From NCBI RefSeq assembly GCF_000282495.1, contig NZ_AKJE01000029.1, forward strand, positions 61,609 through 125,608: a stretch of 64,000 nt of DNA. Reading direction: 5' to 3'. This DNA is from Pseudomonas sp. GM79. GTDB lineage: Bacteria > Pseudomonadota > Gammaproteobacteria > Pseudomonadales > Pseudomonadaceae. Each line of letters starts with the position of its first letter. Position 1 is the first letter of the stretch. The notes under the pieces are model-generated. The model saw only the letters and a program-made list of their open reading frames with translations, ran no database searches and was not told the origin of the DNA. Shown piece after piece: positions 1 through 10,300 of this stretch. The position numbers and the translations under genes are program-made.

Positions 1-339
1 GATCTGGCCAAAAACGAGAAGGGCACACTCACAGCGATCAACTCCCTCAAGGGCGGTTACTTGCAGGATGACCTGTACGTGTTTGTCGTCGACCAGGATA
101 CCCAGCGCTATGTCGCCCACGGCACCAACCTGCGATTGATCAATACCGACTTCGGCAAGATCAAGGACCCGGAAGGCAAACCGGTGGGCGAGCCGATTCT
201 GGCGCTGATGGCCAAACAGGATGACGGCGAATACGAATACCGCTGGAAAAACCCGGTGACCGGCAAGGTCGAAGACAAGCATGCCTACCTGAAAAAGGTC
301 GGGCATTTTCTGGTGGCGGTGGGGTATTACAGCCCTTGA
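1..339 (+). CDS. Single Cache domain protein, C-terminal part (5' end outside window)
   Basis: The reading frame is open from the first base and stops with TGA at 337-339, leaving 112 residues. The sequence (DDLYVFVVDQDTQRYVAHG near the start, YLKKVGHFLVAVGYYSP at the end) fits a single Cache type 2 domain, an extracytoplasmic small-molecule sensing fold. The frame stops right after the domain, with no downstream HAMP, kinase or chemotaxis module, so it is probably one of the short stand-alone periplasmic Cache proteins rather than a chemoreceptor. A signal peptide cannot be checked because the N-terminus is missing. Confidence 0.75.
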   Translation, partial: DLAKNEKGTLTAINSLKGGYLQDDLYVFVVDQDTQRYVAHGTNLRLINTDFGKIKDPEGKPVGEPILALMAKQDDGEYEYRWKNPVTGKVEDKHAYLKKVGHFLVAVGYYSP

Positions 340-352
340 AGGGTAGACATTG

Positions 353-457
353 ATCGTTCCCACGCTCTGCGTGGGAATGCCTCAAGGGACGCTCCGCGTT
401 CCAATGGGACGCAGAGCGTCCCGGGCTGTATTCCCACGCAGAGCGTGGGAACGATCG
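353..457. repeat. Inverted repeat (GTTCCCACGC type)
   Basis: Outer arms CGTTCCCACGCTCTGCGTGG and its complement face each other around inner arms built on GGGACGCTCCGCGTTCC and GGGACGCAGAGCGTCCC. This is a Pseudomonas-type intergenic palindrome between two convergent genes and could act as a bidirectional terminator-like structure. It does not belong to the main REP family of this window. Confidence 0.75.
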
Positions 458-467
458 GTCGGAGGGG

Positions 468-1985
468 TTAGCGGACCTTGTCCTCCCGCCCCCGCAACAT
501 TCTATTCGGCATGGCAATCGCCGCCGCCAGCCCCAGCAATGACACCGCCGCGCTGACCATCAGCAAATGCCGGAAGGTCAGCAGCAATTCTGCGCGCAAG
601 GCGTCCTGCGCATCCCCCGGCGCGGCGTTCAAACCGTCCAGTAAAACATTTCCCGAACTGCCCTCGGCCATCAGCGACGAGCCGGCCAGGTGCGCAAAAC
701 TCGAATCCTGCAACAACGCCAGCAGCAGCGCCGACATCAACGCCACACCCGCTGCGCCGCCCAGAGAACGGAACAGATTGGTGGTGCTGGTGGCGACGCC
801 GATGTCCCGTTGTTCCACCGAGTTTTGCGTGCCCACCAACGATGTGGGGAACTGCATGCCACTAGCGATGCCGCTGAGCAACATGAACAGGCTGCTCAGC
901 ACAAACGCCTGAGGCGCACTGAACGCCATGCCGAGAATCGAGAACGGCATCAGCAGGGCGCCAGTCAGGATCATCGGTTTATAACGACCGCTCACCGAGG
1001 TCTGGCGTCCGGCAAAGTACGCGCCTATCGGCAAACCCATGGCCAGTGGCAACAGGTGCAGCGCGGCGCTGTCAGCCCCGGCGCCGGTGACGCTCTGGAA
1101 GCGCAGCGGCATCAGCACGATCAAGGAAATCGCCTGGAAACTGGTGAAGAAAATCGTGCACCAGCAAAGAATCGCACTGCGGTTGGCGAACAAGTGCATC
1201 GGCAGCAACGGTTCCCGCGCCCGCCGTTCATGCCAGACGAATACGGCCAGCACCACCACCGCACAACCGAGCAAACCCGACACTTCAGTGCTGCGCCACG
1301 AATGTCCTTGGCCAACCTGAGTAATGCCCAGCAGTAACGCCGTCAGGCCGATGATCATCAGCAAGGTGCCCAAGTAATCGATGATCGGCTTGCGCTGCGG
1401 CACTGGCAAACCCACCAGCGTACGGTGGGCCACCAACAAGGCACCCAGGCCCAATGGAAGGTTGATCAGGAATACCCAGCGCCAGGACAGGTATTCGGTC
1501 ATGTAGCCACCGAGTACCGGGCCGGCCACGCTGGCCACCGCGTACATGCTGCTGAAGTAACCCTGATAGCGACCGCGTTCGCGGGGTGGAACGATGTCGC
1601 CGATGATTGCCTGGCTCACCGAAATCATCCCGCCGGCGCCGATGCCCTGAAGAATCCGCGCCAGCACCAGTTGCTCCATGCTTTGCGCCATGCCGCAGAA
1701 CAACGACGCCAGGGTGAACACGCCCATGCCGAACAGCATCAACTTGCGGCGCCCATACAGGTCGCCGAGTTTGCCGTAGATCGGCACCGCCACGGTCATC
1801 GCCACCATGTACCCGGAAATCACCCAGGCCAGCAGGCTGACATCCTTGAATTGCGCGGAAATGGCCGGCATCGACACGGCGACGATGGTCTGGTCCAGCG
1901 CGCCCAGAAAAATCGCCAGCATCAGGGCGATCAGCACGCTGCGAATGGCCGGTTTGGGTGTTTCAGGCTGGTTGAGATTGGTCAC
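468..1985 (-). CDS. DHA2-family (EmrB/QacA-type) MFS drug exporter
   Basis: This 505-residue inner-membrane protein has the length and hydrophobic pattern of a 14-TMS DHA2 proton antiporter. Visible signatures are the TM1 motif LGALDQTIVAVSMPAI (residues 27-42), motif A GKLGDLYGRRK (71-81), and the motif C region AGPVLGGYMTEYLSWRWVF. Family members export drugs, dyes or toxic metabolites. No membrane fusion protein or TetR gene lies beside it, so it probably works alone or with unlinked partners. It is codirectional with pobA, with a gap of about 78 bp, so cotranscription is possible, but no sequence feature ties it to 4-hydroxybenzoate. The substrate cannot be predicted. Confidence 0.85.
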   Translation of the reverse strand: MTNLNQPETPKPAIRSVLIALMLAIFLGALDQTIVAVSMPAISAQFKDVSLLAWVISGYMVAMTVAVPIYGKLGDLYGRRKLMLFGMGVFTLASLFCGMAQSMEQLVLARILQGIGAGGMISVSQAIIGDIVPPRERGRYQGYFSSMYAVASVAGPVLGGYMTEYLSWRWVFLINLPLGLGALLVAHRTLVGLPVPQRKPIIDYLGTLLMIIGLTALLLGITQVGQGHSWRSTEVSGLLGCAVVVLAVFVWHERRAREPLLPMHLFANRSAILCWCTIFFTSFQAISLIVLMPLRFQSVTGAGADSAALHLLPLAMGLPIGAYFAGRQTSVSGRYKPMILTGALLMPFSILGMAFSAPQAFVLSSLFMLLSGIASGMQFPTSLVGTQNSVEQRDIGVATSTTNLFRSLGGAAGVALMSALLLALLQDSSFAHLAGSSLMAEGSSGNVLLDGLNAAPGDAQDALRAELLLTFRHLLMVSAAVSLLGLAAAIAMPNRMLRGREDKVR

Positions 1986-2063
1986 GGGTAAAACCTGCGG
2001 GCAGTAATGGGCCCGCAGCGGGCAAGGCGAGCGGGATGCTCGCCAGTGTAGATCGATAGGAGG

Positions 2064-3410
<1,347 letters not shown>

Positions 3411-3436
3411 TTACCCTCGAGGCCTGGATTGAAGTG

Positions 3437-4348
3437 ATGAACAAGCCTGACCTGCCATCGATTCCGGTGTTCAAACTCTATGGTGAAAGCCTGGACTGGC
3501 CGACCCCTGACTTATTGCACTGTGAAACCATTTCCAAACGCAGCCGCGAACATCAATGGGAAATCAAACCCCACCGCCACGCCGATTTGTGTCAGTTACT
3601 CTTCGTTTTCAAAGGTCAGGCAGAGCTTGAGATCGAAGGCAAACGCTCACAATTGACTGAACCGGCAATCCTGATTCTGCCGCCATTATCGGTGCATGGT
3701 TATCGATTTTCCGAGGATGTCGAAGGTTTTGTCGTCACGCTGGCCGCGCCGCTGATCGCCCACCTGCAAGCACAACTGGGCAATTCGGTGAACGCTCTGG
3801 CACAGGCCGAAAGCTACCCGGCGGGCAAGGACAGCGAGTACCTCAACAGCCTGTTTTCAGCGCTGCAAAGCGAGTACACCGGCCATCAACCGGCGCGGGA
3901 AATGCTCATGCATTCGCTGGTCAGCGTGATTATGGTGTGGATCAGTCGCCAGGTGATTCAGCGCCAAACCGCCACCCAGCGTCCGCAGCGGGCTCGGGAA
4001 TACCTCAACGGCTTTATTCAGCTGGTGGAAGAAACCTATCGCCAGCACGTCAAGGTCGAGGACCTGGCTCATCGGCTGGGGATTTCCGTGTCTCACCTCA
4101 ATGGCACGTGCCGTGAACTGGCGGGGCAACCGGCGTTGCAGATCATGCACGAGCGTCAATTGCTGGAGGCCAAGCGCTTGCTGACCTACACCAGCATGAC
4201 CATTTACGAAATGTCCGACGTGTTGGGGTTTTCCGATCCGACCAATTTCACACGCCTGTTCCGACGTCGCGTGGGGATTTCGCCCAAGGCCTTTCGCGAC
4301 CGCTTGAAGGCCGATCAGGACCATGCCGATCAGGACAACGAGGCCTGA
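3437..4348 (+). CDS. pobR: AraC-family regulator, PobR-like
   Basis: Likely 4-hydroxybenzoate-responsive activator of the divergent pobA. The chosen ATG at 3437 gives 303 residues. An upstream GTG at 3296 would add 47 residues but would run through the shared operator region, so it is rejected. The N-terminal half has a cupin-like sensor pattern (IKPHRHADLCQLLFVFKGQA, then ELEIEG). The C-terminal third is a double helix-turn-helix of AraC type, from about LAHRLGISVSHLN to YEMSDVLGFSDPTNFTRLFR and the closing VGISPKAFRD. The assignment to PobR rests on family plus gene neighbourhood; ligand specificity is inferred. Confidence 0.85.
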   Translation: MNKPDLPSIPVFKLYGESLDWPTPDLLHCETISKRSREHQWEIKPHRHADLCQLLFVFKGQAELEIEGKRSQLTEPAILILPPLSVHGYRFSEDVEGFVVTLAAPLIAHLQAQLGNSVNALAQAESYPAGKDSEYLNSLFSALQSEYTGHQPAREMLMHSLVSVIMVWISRQVIQRQTATQRPQRAREYLNGFIQLVEETYRQHVKVEDLAHRLGISVSHLNGTCRELAGQPALQIMHERQLLEAKRLLTYTSMTIYEMSDVLGFSDPTNFTRLFRRRVGISPKAFRDRLKADQDHADQDNEA

Positions 4349-4357
4349 ACCCCTTCG

Positions 4358-4534
4358 TTACCGGAGGGCGTTGAGGGTCGCGTTGTGGGGAATGCAGCGC
4401 TCGAAGTTGCAGCTCGCAAAGTCACGGGGCTGTTGTCGCAACTGCTCGACACGCCAGGCGGCTGTGCCATATAGCGCCAGCGTCGCCGCGCAAGTGACAA
4501 AAATGGCGAGGTATCTTTTTGTTTTGATGTTCAT
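4358..4534 (-). CDS. Small membrane-anchored hypothetical protein (58 aa)
   Basis: The ATG at 4534 is preceded by AGAGG at suitable spacing. The product starts MNIKTKRYLAIFVTCAATLA, a charged start followed by one hydrophobic segment (about residues 7-25), then a soluble tail with two cysteines (ASCNFERC). This looks like an inner-membrane anchor or uncleaved signal peptide with a short periplasmic tail. It is convergent with pobR, leaving only about 9 bp between stop codons. No family is recognised. Confidence 0.6.
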   Translation of the reverse strand: MNIKTKRYLAIFVTCAATLALYGTAAWRVEQLRQQPRDFASCNFERCIPHNATLNALR

Positions 4535-4653
4535 GGCGTTGACCTCTGAACGAATACCTTTCGGTACTGCTTTGAGCATAGGTCAGCGGTGATGAGTTGC
4601 CAGCAAAGCGGCCCTCGCGTTTAACGCGATATTCAGAACATTGATGCCCCCTT

Positions 4654-4743
4654 GTGGGAGCGGGCTTGCTCGCGAATGCGGTGTGACATTCAACAATGAT
4701 GTCGACTGATTCACCGCTTTCGCGAGCAAGCCCGCTCCCACAG
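4654..4743. repeat. REP doublet (GTGGGAGCGGGCTTGCTCGC type)
   Basis: Two inverted REP units face each other around about 45 bp containing TGTGACATTCAACAATGATG. The same internal spacer is nearly repeated in the copy at 13111-13199, so these two are recent relatives. Confidence 0.9.
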
Positions 4744-4788
4744 GGGATCTGCGTGTTGAAGTGGAAAGTATTCCCTCCATTGATCCGG

Positions 4789-5694
4789 TTACAGGCCTAG
4801 ATCCCACTCCGGCTCTTCCGGAAATCTAAGCACCAAAAAATCCAGCATGCTGCGCAACGCCGCCGGCATGTGTTTGCGTGAGGCATACACCGCATAGATG
4901 TTCATCTGCCGAGGCTCGGCCCGGGGCAGCAGGCGGATCAGTTCGCCGCTGTGGATATGCACACCGGCCTGGTAACTGGGCAGCATTGCCACGCCGGCCC
5001 CGGCCATCGTCGCGCGCAACAGCGTGCTGGCTTCGTTGGCGCTGATGTTGCCCTGCACTGGCACCGAGACGGGCTCGCCGTCCTGTTCGAAATGCCACAG
5101 GCTCTTGCCGAAGTAGGAGTGGGTCAGGCAGTTGTGCAGGCTCAGGTCCTCGACCCGTTGCGGCATTGGGTGTTCGCTCAGGTAAGCGGGGGAGGCGCAG
5201 ATCACCGAGCGGCAGACCGTCAGGCGCCGGGCGATCAGGTTCGGGTCCAGCTCATTGCTGGTGCGGATGGCGAGGTCGATGCGTTCATCCACCAGGTTCA
5301 CCGTGCGGTCGAGCATTTGCATATCGATGCTGACGCCGGGGTAACGTTTGACGTAAGCCGCCATGGCGTCCGCCAGTTGCGCCTGGCCGAACGAGGTGCT
5401 GACGCTGATCCGCAGCAGGCCTCGCGGTGCGTCGTCCGGTTCGCTGACGGCGGCTTGCATGTCGCTGGACAACTCGAGCATCTGCCGACAGCGAGGCAGC
5501 ATTTCCGTCCCGGCGGCGGTCAGGCTCAATTTGCGCGTGGTGCGGTGCATCAGGCGCGCGCCGACCCAATCTTCCAGCTCCGCCAGATAGCGTGAAACCA
5601 CCGGCCGTGACAGGTCCAGGTGATCGGCGGCGGCCGATTGGCTGCCCAGGTCCACCACCGTAACGAACACCCGCATTGCTTGTAGACGATCCAT
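4789..5694 (-). CDS. LysR-family transcriptional regulator
   Basis: 301 residues with the standard LysR plan: an N-terminal winged HTH (MDRLQAMRVFVTVVDLGSQS, then AADHLDLSRPVVSRYLAELE, through about residue 60), then a periplasmic-binding-protein-like effector domain. It belongs to the MDRLQAM-type subgroup. It is divergent from the MBL-fold gene starting at 5809, with about 115 bp between them, and the NAD(P)-binding protein at 6893 lies beyond. By the usual LysR arrangement it probably controls those two genes. The effector is unknown. Confidence 0.88.
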   Translation of the reverse strand: MDRLQAMRVFVTVVDLGSQSAAADHLDLSRPVVSRYLAELEDWVGARLMHRTTRKLSLTAAGTEMLPRCRQMLELSSDMQAAVSEPDDAPRGLLRISVSTSFGQAQLADAMAAYVKRYPGVSIDMQMLDRTVNLVDERIDLAIRTSNELDPNLIARRLTVCRSVICASPAYLSEHPMPQRVEDLSLHNCLTHSYFGKSLWHFEQDGEPVSVPVQGNISANEASTLLRATMAGAGVAMLPSYQAGVHIHSGELIRLLPRAEPRQMNIYAVYASRKHMPAALRSMLDFLVLRFPEEPEWDLGL

Positions 5695-5808
5695 GATTTG
5701 CCCGCTTTCAGAAACAAACTATGTTCAAGCATCGCATTTTTTGTATCGAGTCGGGCAACTAAGCTCTGTCCCATCGCCAAACACGGCATTCGGACAACGG
5801 AGCAACAG

Positions 5809-6690
5809 ATGATCGGCTTCACTTCAATCAAACGCATTCTTCTGGCAACCGCCACGCTCGGCTTCGCGGCCCATGCCGCGGCGGCGTCCACCTTGACGCT
5901 GGACGTCTATAACCCTGGCACCAACGCGATCTTCCCGGTGACCTCGGTGCTGGTCAGCGGCGAGAAGGAAGCGATTCTGGTGGACGCGCAATTCGGCAAA
6001 GCCCAGGCCGAACAGGTGGTGGAAAAAATCCGCGCCAGCGGCAAGCAACTGACCACCATCTACATCAGCCACGGTGACCCGGATTACTACTTCGGCCTCG
6101 ACACCGTTACCCAGGCGTTCCCGAAAGCCAAAGTGCTGGCTTCGCAACCAACCGTCGATCACATCAAAAAAACCGTCGACGGCAAATTGGCGTTCTGGGG
6201 CCCGAAAATGGGCGCCGACGTACCGAACAAAACCATCGTGCCGCAGGTGCTCAAGGGCGACAGCCTGATGCTGGAAGGGCAGAAATTGCAGGTGATCGGC
6301 CTGGACGGCAAGCAGCCGGATCGCAGCTTTGTGTGGATTCCGTCGATCAAGGCTGTGGTCGGTGGCGTGGTTGTCGCCGAAAACATTCACGTGTGGATGG
6401 CTGACACCCAGACCCCGCAATCCCATGCCGATTGGCTGACGACGCTGCAGGCGATCGAAGCACTGAAGCCGAACACCATCGTGCCGGGTCACTACCTCGG
6501 TGAGAGCGCTCGCTCTCTGGCGGCGGTGCAGTTCACCGCCGATTACATCAAGGCTTTCGACGAAGAAACCGCCAAGGCGAAAGACGCTGCCGAACTGATC
6601 GCTGCGATAAAAAAACGCTACCCGACCCTGGGCGAAGAAAGCTCACTCGAGCTGAGCGCCAAAGTCGCCAAGGGCGAGATGAAGTGGTAA
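5809..6690 (+). CDS. Exported MBL-fold protein with altered metal site
   Basis: The ATG at 5809 has an upstream ACGGAGC and yields 293 residues beginning with a signal peptide (MIGFTSIKRILLATATLGFA, cleavage probably after AHAAAA). The mature part has the metallo-beta-lactamase fold layout: VTSVLVSGEKEAILVDAQFG, the metal-site loop ISHGDPDYYFG, and a late VPGHYLGE. The canonical HxHxDH is here H-G-D-P-D-Y, so two of its histidines are replaced, although the first His, the Asp and the later GH remain. It could be a hydrolase with unusual metal binding or a non-catalytic member. Its position opposite a LysR gene suggests induction by that regulator. Substrate unknown. Confidence 0.78.
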   Translation: MIGFTSIKRILLATATLGFAAHAAAASTLTLDVYNPGTNAIFPVTSVLVSGEKEAILVDAQFGKAQAEQVVEKIRASGKQLTTIYISHGDPDYYFGLDTVTQAFPKAKVLASQPTVDHIKKTVDGKLAFWGPKMGADVPNKTIVPQVLKGDSLMLEGQKLQVIGLDGKQPDRSFVWIPSIKAVVGGVVVAENIHVWMADTQTPQSHADWLTTLQAIEALKPNTIVPGHYLGESARSLAAVQFTADYIKAFDEETAKAKDAAELIAAIKKRYPTLGEESSLELSAKVAKGEMKW

Positions 6691-6720
6691 TCCGCCGCAC
6701 CTGAAACTGAATAAGCCTTT

Positions 6721-6840
6721 GTGGCGAGGGAGCTTGCTCCCGCTCGGCTGCGAAGCAGTCGTAAAACCTGAGCATGCGGTGAGCCTGAAGAAATGCAGGG
6801 GAGCGCTTCGCACTCCAGCGGGAGCAAGCTCCCTCGCCAC
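6721..6840. repeat. Long inverted repeat, GTGGCGAGGGAGCTTGCTCC type
   Basis: The terminal arms GTGGCGAGGGAGCTTGCTCC and its complement bracket an imperfect inner stem. It is the same family as the elements at 57913-58043 and, with GCGAGC in place of GGGAGC, at 36394-36485. It lies between the MBL-fold gene and the NAD(P)-binding gene, so a joint transcript would contain a large hairpin. Confidence 0.85.
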
Positions 6841-6892
6841 AATGAGCATTGCCACATCACTACAACTACATCACCGCAACTGGAGAAACGTC

Positions 6893-7507
6893 ATGAGCAA
6901 CATCGCAATCATCGGTGCCACCGGTCGTGCCGGTAGTCAACTGTTGGAAGAAGCCCTGCGTCGCGGTCACAGCGTCACGGCCATTGCCCGCGACACCTCG
7001 AAAATCGCCCCGCGAGCCGGTGTCGTGAGCAAAAGTGTCGACGTGCTCGACGCCGCTGCATTGCAGGCCGCCGTGGCCGGGCATGATGCGGTGATCAGCG
7101 CCGCGCACTTCTCCACCATCCCCGCCAGCGCCGTCATCGAGCCGGTGAAGAAGGCCGGGGTCAAGCGTCTGCTGGTGGTCGGCGGTGCCGGTTCGCTGTT
7201 GTTGCCGGGCGGTTCCAGGGTGATCGACAGCGAAGGCTTCCCGGAGGAATACAAGGCCGAGGCCAGCGCCGGTGCCGAATTCCTGAATACCTTGCGTCAG
7301 GAACAGGACCTGGACTGGACCTTCCTGTCGCCGTCGGCAGAGTTTGTCGAAGGTGAGCGCACGGGTACGTTTCGAATCGGCAAGGATGACTTGCTGGTGA
7401 GTGCAGAGGGGCGCAGCTGGATTACCTTTGCAGACTTCGCCATTGCGTTGCTTGATGAAGTGCAAACGCCGAAGTATTCCCGCCAGCGGTTTACTGTCGG
7501 GTATTGA
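6893..7507 (+). CDS. NAD(P)-binding oxidoreductase, NmrA/YwnB-like
   Basis: 204 residues from the ATG at 6893, preceded by GGAG. The N-terminus MSNIAIIGATGRAGSQLLEE carries the Rossmann GxxGxxG nucleotide-binding motif, and VGGAGSLLLPGG and LDWTFLSPSAEF are typical of the short atypical-SDR or NAD(P)H-binding family. No catalytic Tyr-x3-Lys is evident, as usual in NmrA-like proteins, which may be reductases or redox sensors. It follows the MBL-fold gene in the same direction, separated by a large hairpin repeat, and may share control by the LysR protein at 4789-5694. Confidence 0.82.
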   Translation: MSNIAIIGATGRAGSQLLEEALRRGHSVTAIARDTSKIAPRAGVVSKSVDVLDAAALQAAVAGHDAVISAAHFSTIPASAVIEPVKKAGVKRLLVVGGAGSLLLPGGSRVIDSEGFPEEYKAEASAGAEFLNTLRQEQDLDWTFLSPSAEFVEGERTGTFRIGKDDLLVSAEGRSWITFADFAIALLDEVQTPKYSRQRFTVGY

Positions 7508-7524
7508 TGGCGCTGCTTAAATCA

Positions 7525-7617
7525 TTCGCGAGCAAGCCCGCTCCCACATTTGATCTACGCCGTACACAAATACTGTGTTCACTGCAGACTTAATGTGGGA
7601 GCGGGCTTGCTCGCGAA
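7525..7617. repeat. REP doublet
   Basis: Inverted pair: GCGAGCAAGCCCGCTCCCAC on the left and GTGGGAGCGGGCTTGCTCGC on the right. It lies between the convergent NAD(P)-binding and LysR genes. Confidence 0.9.
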
Positions 7618-7621
7618 GGGC

Positions 7622-8503
7622 TCACCGCGATTGAGCCTGCTCCACCAACCACCCCATCAATTCGCGCAACTTCGGCGAAGGAGCCGGTTTCTCGGGGAAC
7701 ACCAGGTAATACGCCAACCCGGTTTTCACCTTCAAATCAAAAGGCATGACCAGCCGTCCGGCACTCAGGTCATCGCCGATCAACGACCAATCGCCAATCG
7801 CCACGCCCGTCCCCTGGGACGCCATCGACATCGCCAGGTCCAGGGTTTCGAAATGCTGCCCTTTGCCGACATTGCTCAGCCGAATATCTGCAGCCTTCAG
7901 CCAGGCGTTCCAGTCCCGTTCATCGCGGGTGGGGTGCAGCAACAAGTGCTGTTGCAGATCGGCGGGTGTCTGCAAGGCCATCGGCCCTTCAAGCATTGGT
8001 CGGGAACATACAGGCGTCAGTTGTTCATCGAACAGATGCTGGGAGGCCAGGGAGTTGTCCGGCGGCGCGCCATACATCACCGCCGCATCGAACTGCTCGC
8101 GATGGAAATCCACGCCGTGTTTGACCGTGGTGGTCAATTCCACCGGTACATCCGGGCGCTCCTTTTGCCACTGCAACAGGCGTGGCAACAGCCAGCGCAT
8201 CACACAGGTCGGGGCCTTGAGTTGCAGGGTTTCGCGCTTCTCGCCGATCTGCTCCACCGCCTCGTCGATCAGCCCGAAAATCTGCTGCACCCGTGGCAGC
8301 CACTCCCGTCCTTCGGCGGTCAGGCTCAAGCCTCGCGCCTGGCGAATGAACAGCTCATAACCCAGATGATCTTCCAGCCCGGCGATCTGCCGGCTCACCG
8401 CGCCTTGGGTGATGTGCAGTTGTTCGGCGGCCCGGGTGAAGTTGCAGCACTGCGCGGTGATCAGAAAAGTGTGCAGCGCCGGCAGGGGAGGCAATCGTTT
8501 CAT
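7622..8503 (-). CDS. LysR-family regulator, GcvA-like
   Basis: 293 residues. The HTH lies at about residues 7-65 (LPALHTFLITAQCCNFTRAA, ITQGAVSRQIAGLEDHLGYE), followed by an effector domain with the typical MYGAPPDNSLASQHLFDEQL loop. The MKRLPPLPALHTF start is characteristic of the GcvA-like subgroup. It is divergent from the decarboxylase, dehydrogenase and ABC transporter run that starts at 8663 and most likely regulates it. The intergenic region is about 160 bp. The inducer is unknown; a guanidino or amino compound would fit the target genes. Confidence 0.85.
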   Translation of the reverse strand: MKRLPPLPALHTFLITAQCCNFTRAAEQLHITQGAVSRQIAGLEDHLGYELFIRQARGLSLTAEGREWLPRVQQIFGLIDEAVEQIGEKRETLQLKAPTCVMRWLLPRLLQWQKERPDVPVELTTTVKHGVDFHREQFDAAVMYGAPPDNSLASQHLFDEQLTPVCSRPMLEGPMALQTPADLQQHLLLHPTRDERDWNAWLKAADIRLSNVGKGQHFETLDLAMSMASQGTGVAIGDWSLIGDDLSAGRLVMPFDLKVKTGLAYYLVFPEKPAPSPKLRELMGWLVEQAQSR

Positions 8504-8662
8504 TGGGATCCAAGGTATGACGTGAGGACATGGCTAGTATGACTTTTTATCCATTGTTGCGGCTACGTGTCGCCCGTTCCAATGAGGCCATCCCTGGACC
8601 TGCCAACCCATCATAAACACTGCGCAGGCCCGGCGTCTCAAACGAACAAAAAGGGCAAACAC

Positions 8663-10300
8663 ATGGCGACGTGCGGCGAAGTATTGGTCAAGTTACTCGA
8701 AGATTACGGGGTCGAGCAGGTGTTCGGCATTCCCGGGGTGCACACCGTGGAGCTGTATCGCGGGCTGGCCCGTTCGAGCATCAACCACGTCACTCCGCGT
8801 CACGAACAGGGCGCCGGCTTTATGGCCGACGGTTACGCTCGCACCAGCGGCAAACCGGGCGTGTGCTTCATCATCACCGGCCCTGGCATGACCAACATCA
8901 CCACCGCCATGGGCCAGGCTTACGCCGACTCGATCCCGATGCTGGTGATTTCCAGCGTGCAATCGCGCAGCCAATTGGGCGGCGGTCGCGGCAAGTTGCA
9001 TGAGCTGCCGAACCAAAGCGCACTGGTCGGCGGCGTGGCAGCGTTCTCCCATACCTTGATGTCGGCGGCTGAATTGCCGGGCGTGTTGGCCCGCGCCTTC
9101 GCGTTGTTCCAGGCTGGCCGTCCGCGCCCGGTACACATCGAAATCCCGTTGGACGTATTGGTCGAAGAGGCCGATGACTTGCTCGCCAGCGTGCCGGTGA
9201 ACATCGACCGCGCCGGTGCTTCGCCCAGCGCGATCAGCCGCATGACCGACTGGCTGGCCGGTGCCAAGCGCCCGTTGATTCTCGCCGGTGGCGGCGCCAT
9301 CGATGCCGCGGCCGAGCTGACTGAACTGGCCGAACTGCTGGACGCGCCAGTGGCCCTGACCATCAATGCCAAGGGCATGCTCGAATCCCGCCACCCGCTG
9401 CTGATCGGTTCGACCCAAAGCCTGGTAGCCACTCGCGCGCTGGTCGCTGAGGCCGACGTGGTGCTGGCCATCGGCACCGAACTGGCCGAAACCGATTACG
9501 ACATCACCTTCGCCGGTGGCTTCGAAATTCCTGGCGTGCTGCTGCGCGTGGACATCGACCCTGACCAGACCGTGCGTAATTATCCGCCGAAAGTCGCGTT
9601 GGTGGCCGACTCGCGCAACGCCGCTCAGGCCTTGCTGAGTGCGCTGTCCCACAAGTCGCTGGCCGAGCGTCGCAACGATTGGGGCCAGGTGCGTGCCACG
9701 CATTTGCGCGATGAGTTGGCCGCATCCTGGGACGCCCCGACGCTGGCCCAGACTCGCTTCCTGGAAACTGTTTTGCATGAATTGCCGAACGCGGTGTTCG
9801 TCGGCGATTCGACCCAACCGGTGTACACCGGCAACCTGACCTTCAACCCGGAGCGCCCGCGTCGCTGGTTCAACTCGTCCACGGGTTACGGCACCCTCGG
9901 TTACGCCTTGCCGGCGGCGATTGGCGCCTGCCTCGGTGGCCGCGTCGAAGGCGGCGCACGCCCTCCGGTGTTGTGCCTGATCGGCGACGGTGGCCTGCAA
10001 TTCACCCTGCCGGAATTGGCCAGTGCGGTAGAAGCACGCACCCCGGTGATCGTCCTGCTGTGGAATAACCAGGGCTACGAAGAGATCAAGAAATACATGG
10101 TCAACCGCGCCATCGAACCGGTGGGCGTGGACATCTACACCCCCGATTTCATCGGAGTGGCCAAGGCCCTGGGCTGTGCGGCCGAGGCGGTCAGCAGTGT
10201 TGACGGATTGCGTGATGCATTGCGCCTTGCCACCGATCGCCAGGGCCCGACCCTGATTGAAATTGATCAGACCCAGTGGATGAAGGCGGTGTCGCAATGA
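8663..10300 (+). CDS. ThDP-dependent decarboxylase, AruI-like (5-guanidino-2-oxopentanoate decarboxylase family)
   Basis: 545 residues from the ATG at 8663. It has the three-domain layout of the acetolactate synthase/2-oxoacid decarboxylase family: Pyr domain with the cofactor-activating glutamate in TPRHEQGAGFMADGYAR (E48), central domain near 200-330, and PP domain with GDGG followed by LLWNN, the ThDP/Mg motif. The N-terminal VFGIPGVHTVELYRGL and PRHEQGAGFMADGYAR strongly recall P. aeruginosa AruI, which decarboxylates 2-ketoarginine. The next gene is an aldehyde dehydrogenase sharing an ATGA overlap, which would oxidise the aldehyde formed. No aminotransferase (AruH) is adjacent, so the 2-oxoacid source is unclear. 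Confidence 0.8.
   Translation: MATCGEVLVKLLEDYGVEQVFGIPGVHTVELYRGLARSSINHVTPRHEQGAGFMADGYARTSGKPGVCFIITGPGMTNITTAMGQAYADSIPMLVISSVQSRSQLGGGRGKLHELPNQSALVGGVAAFSHTLMSAAELPGVLARAFALFQAGRPRPVHIEIPLDVLVEEADDLLASVPVNIDRAGASPSAISRMTDWLAGAKRPLILAGGGAIDAAAELTELAELLDAPVALTINAKGMLESRHPLLIGSTQSLVATRALVAEADVVLAIGTELAETDYDITFAGGFEIPGVLLRVDIDPDQTVRNYPPKVALVADSRNAAQALLSALSHKSLAERRNDWGQVRATHLRDELAASWDAPTLAQTRFLETVLHELPNAVFVGDSTQPVYTGNLTFNPERPRRWFNSSTGYGTLGYALPAAIGACLGGRVEGGARPPVLCLIGDGGLQFTLPELASAVEARTPVIVLLWNNQGYEEIKKYMVNRAIEPVGVDIYTPDFIGVAKALGCAAEAVSSVDGLRDALRLATDRQGPTLIEIDQTQWMKAVSQ

Noticed and set aside
4583..4807. Minus-strand open frame of 74 codons
   Set aside because: It runs through a REP doublet; the peptide contains the REP-derived VGAGLLAK and SRASPLPQ strings also seen in frames at 16247-16486, 19128-19379, 20764-20973 and 37271-37465. 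These are repeat translations, not genes.
7550..8542. Long plus-strand frame (330 codons) opposite the LysR gene
   Set aside because: It lies antisense to a clear LysR regulator, has no family match and starts in a REP element.
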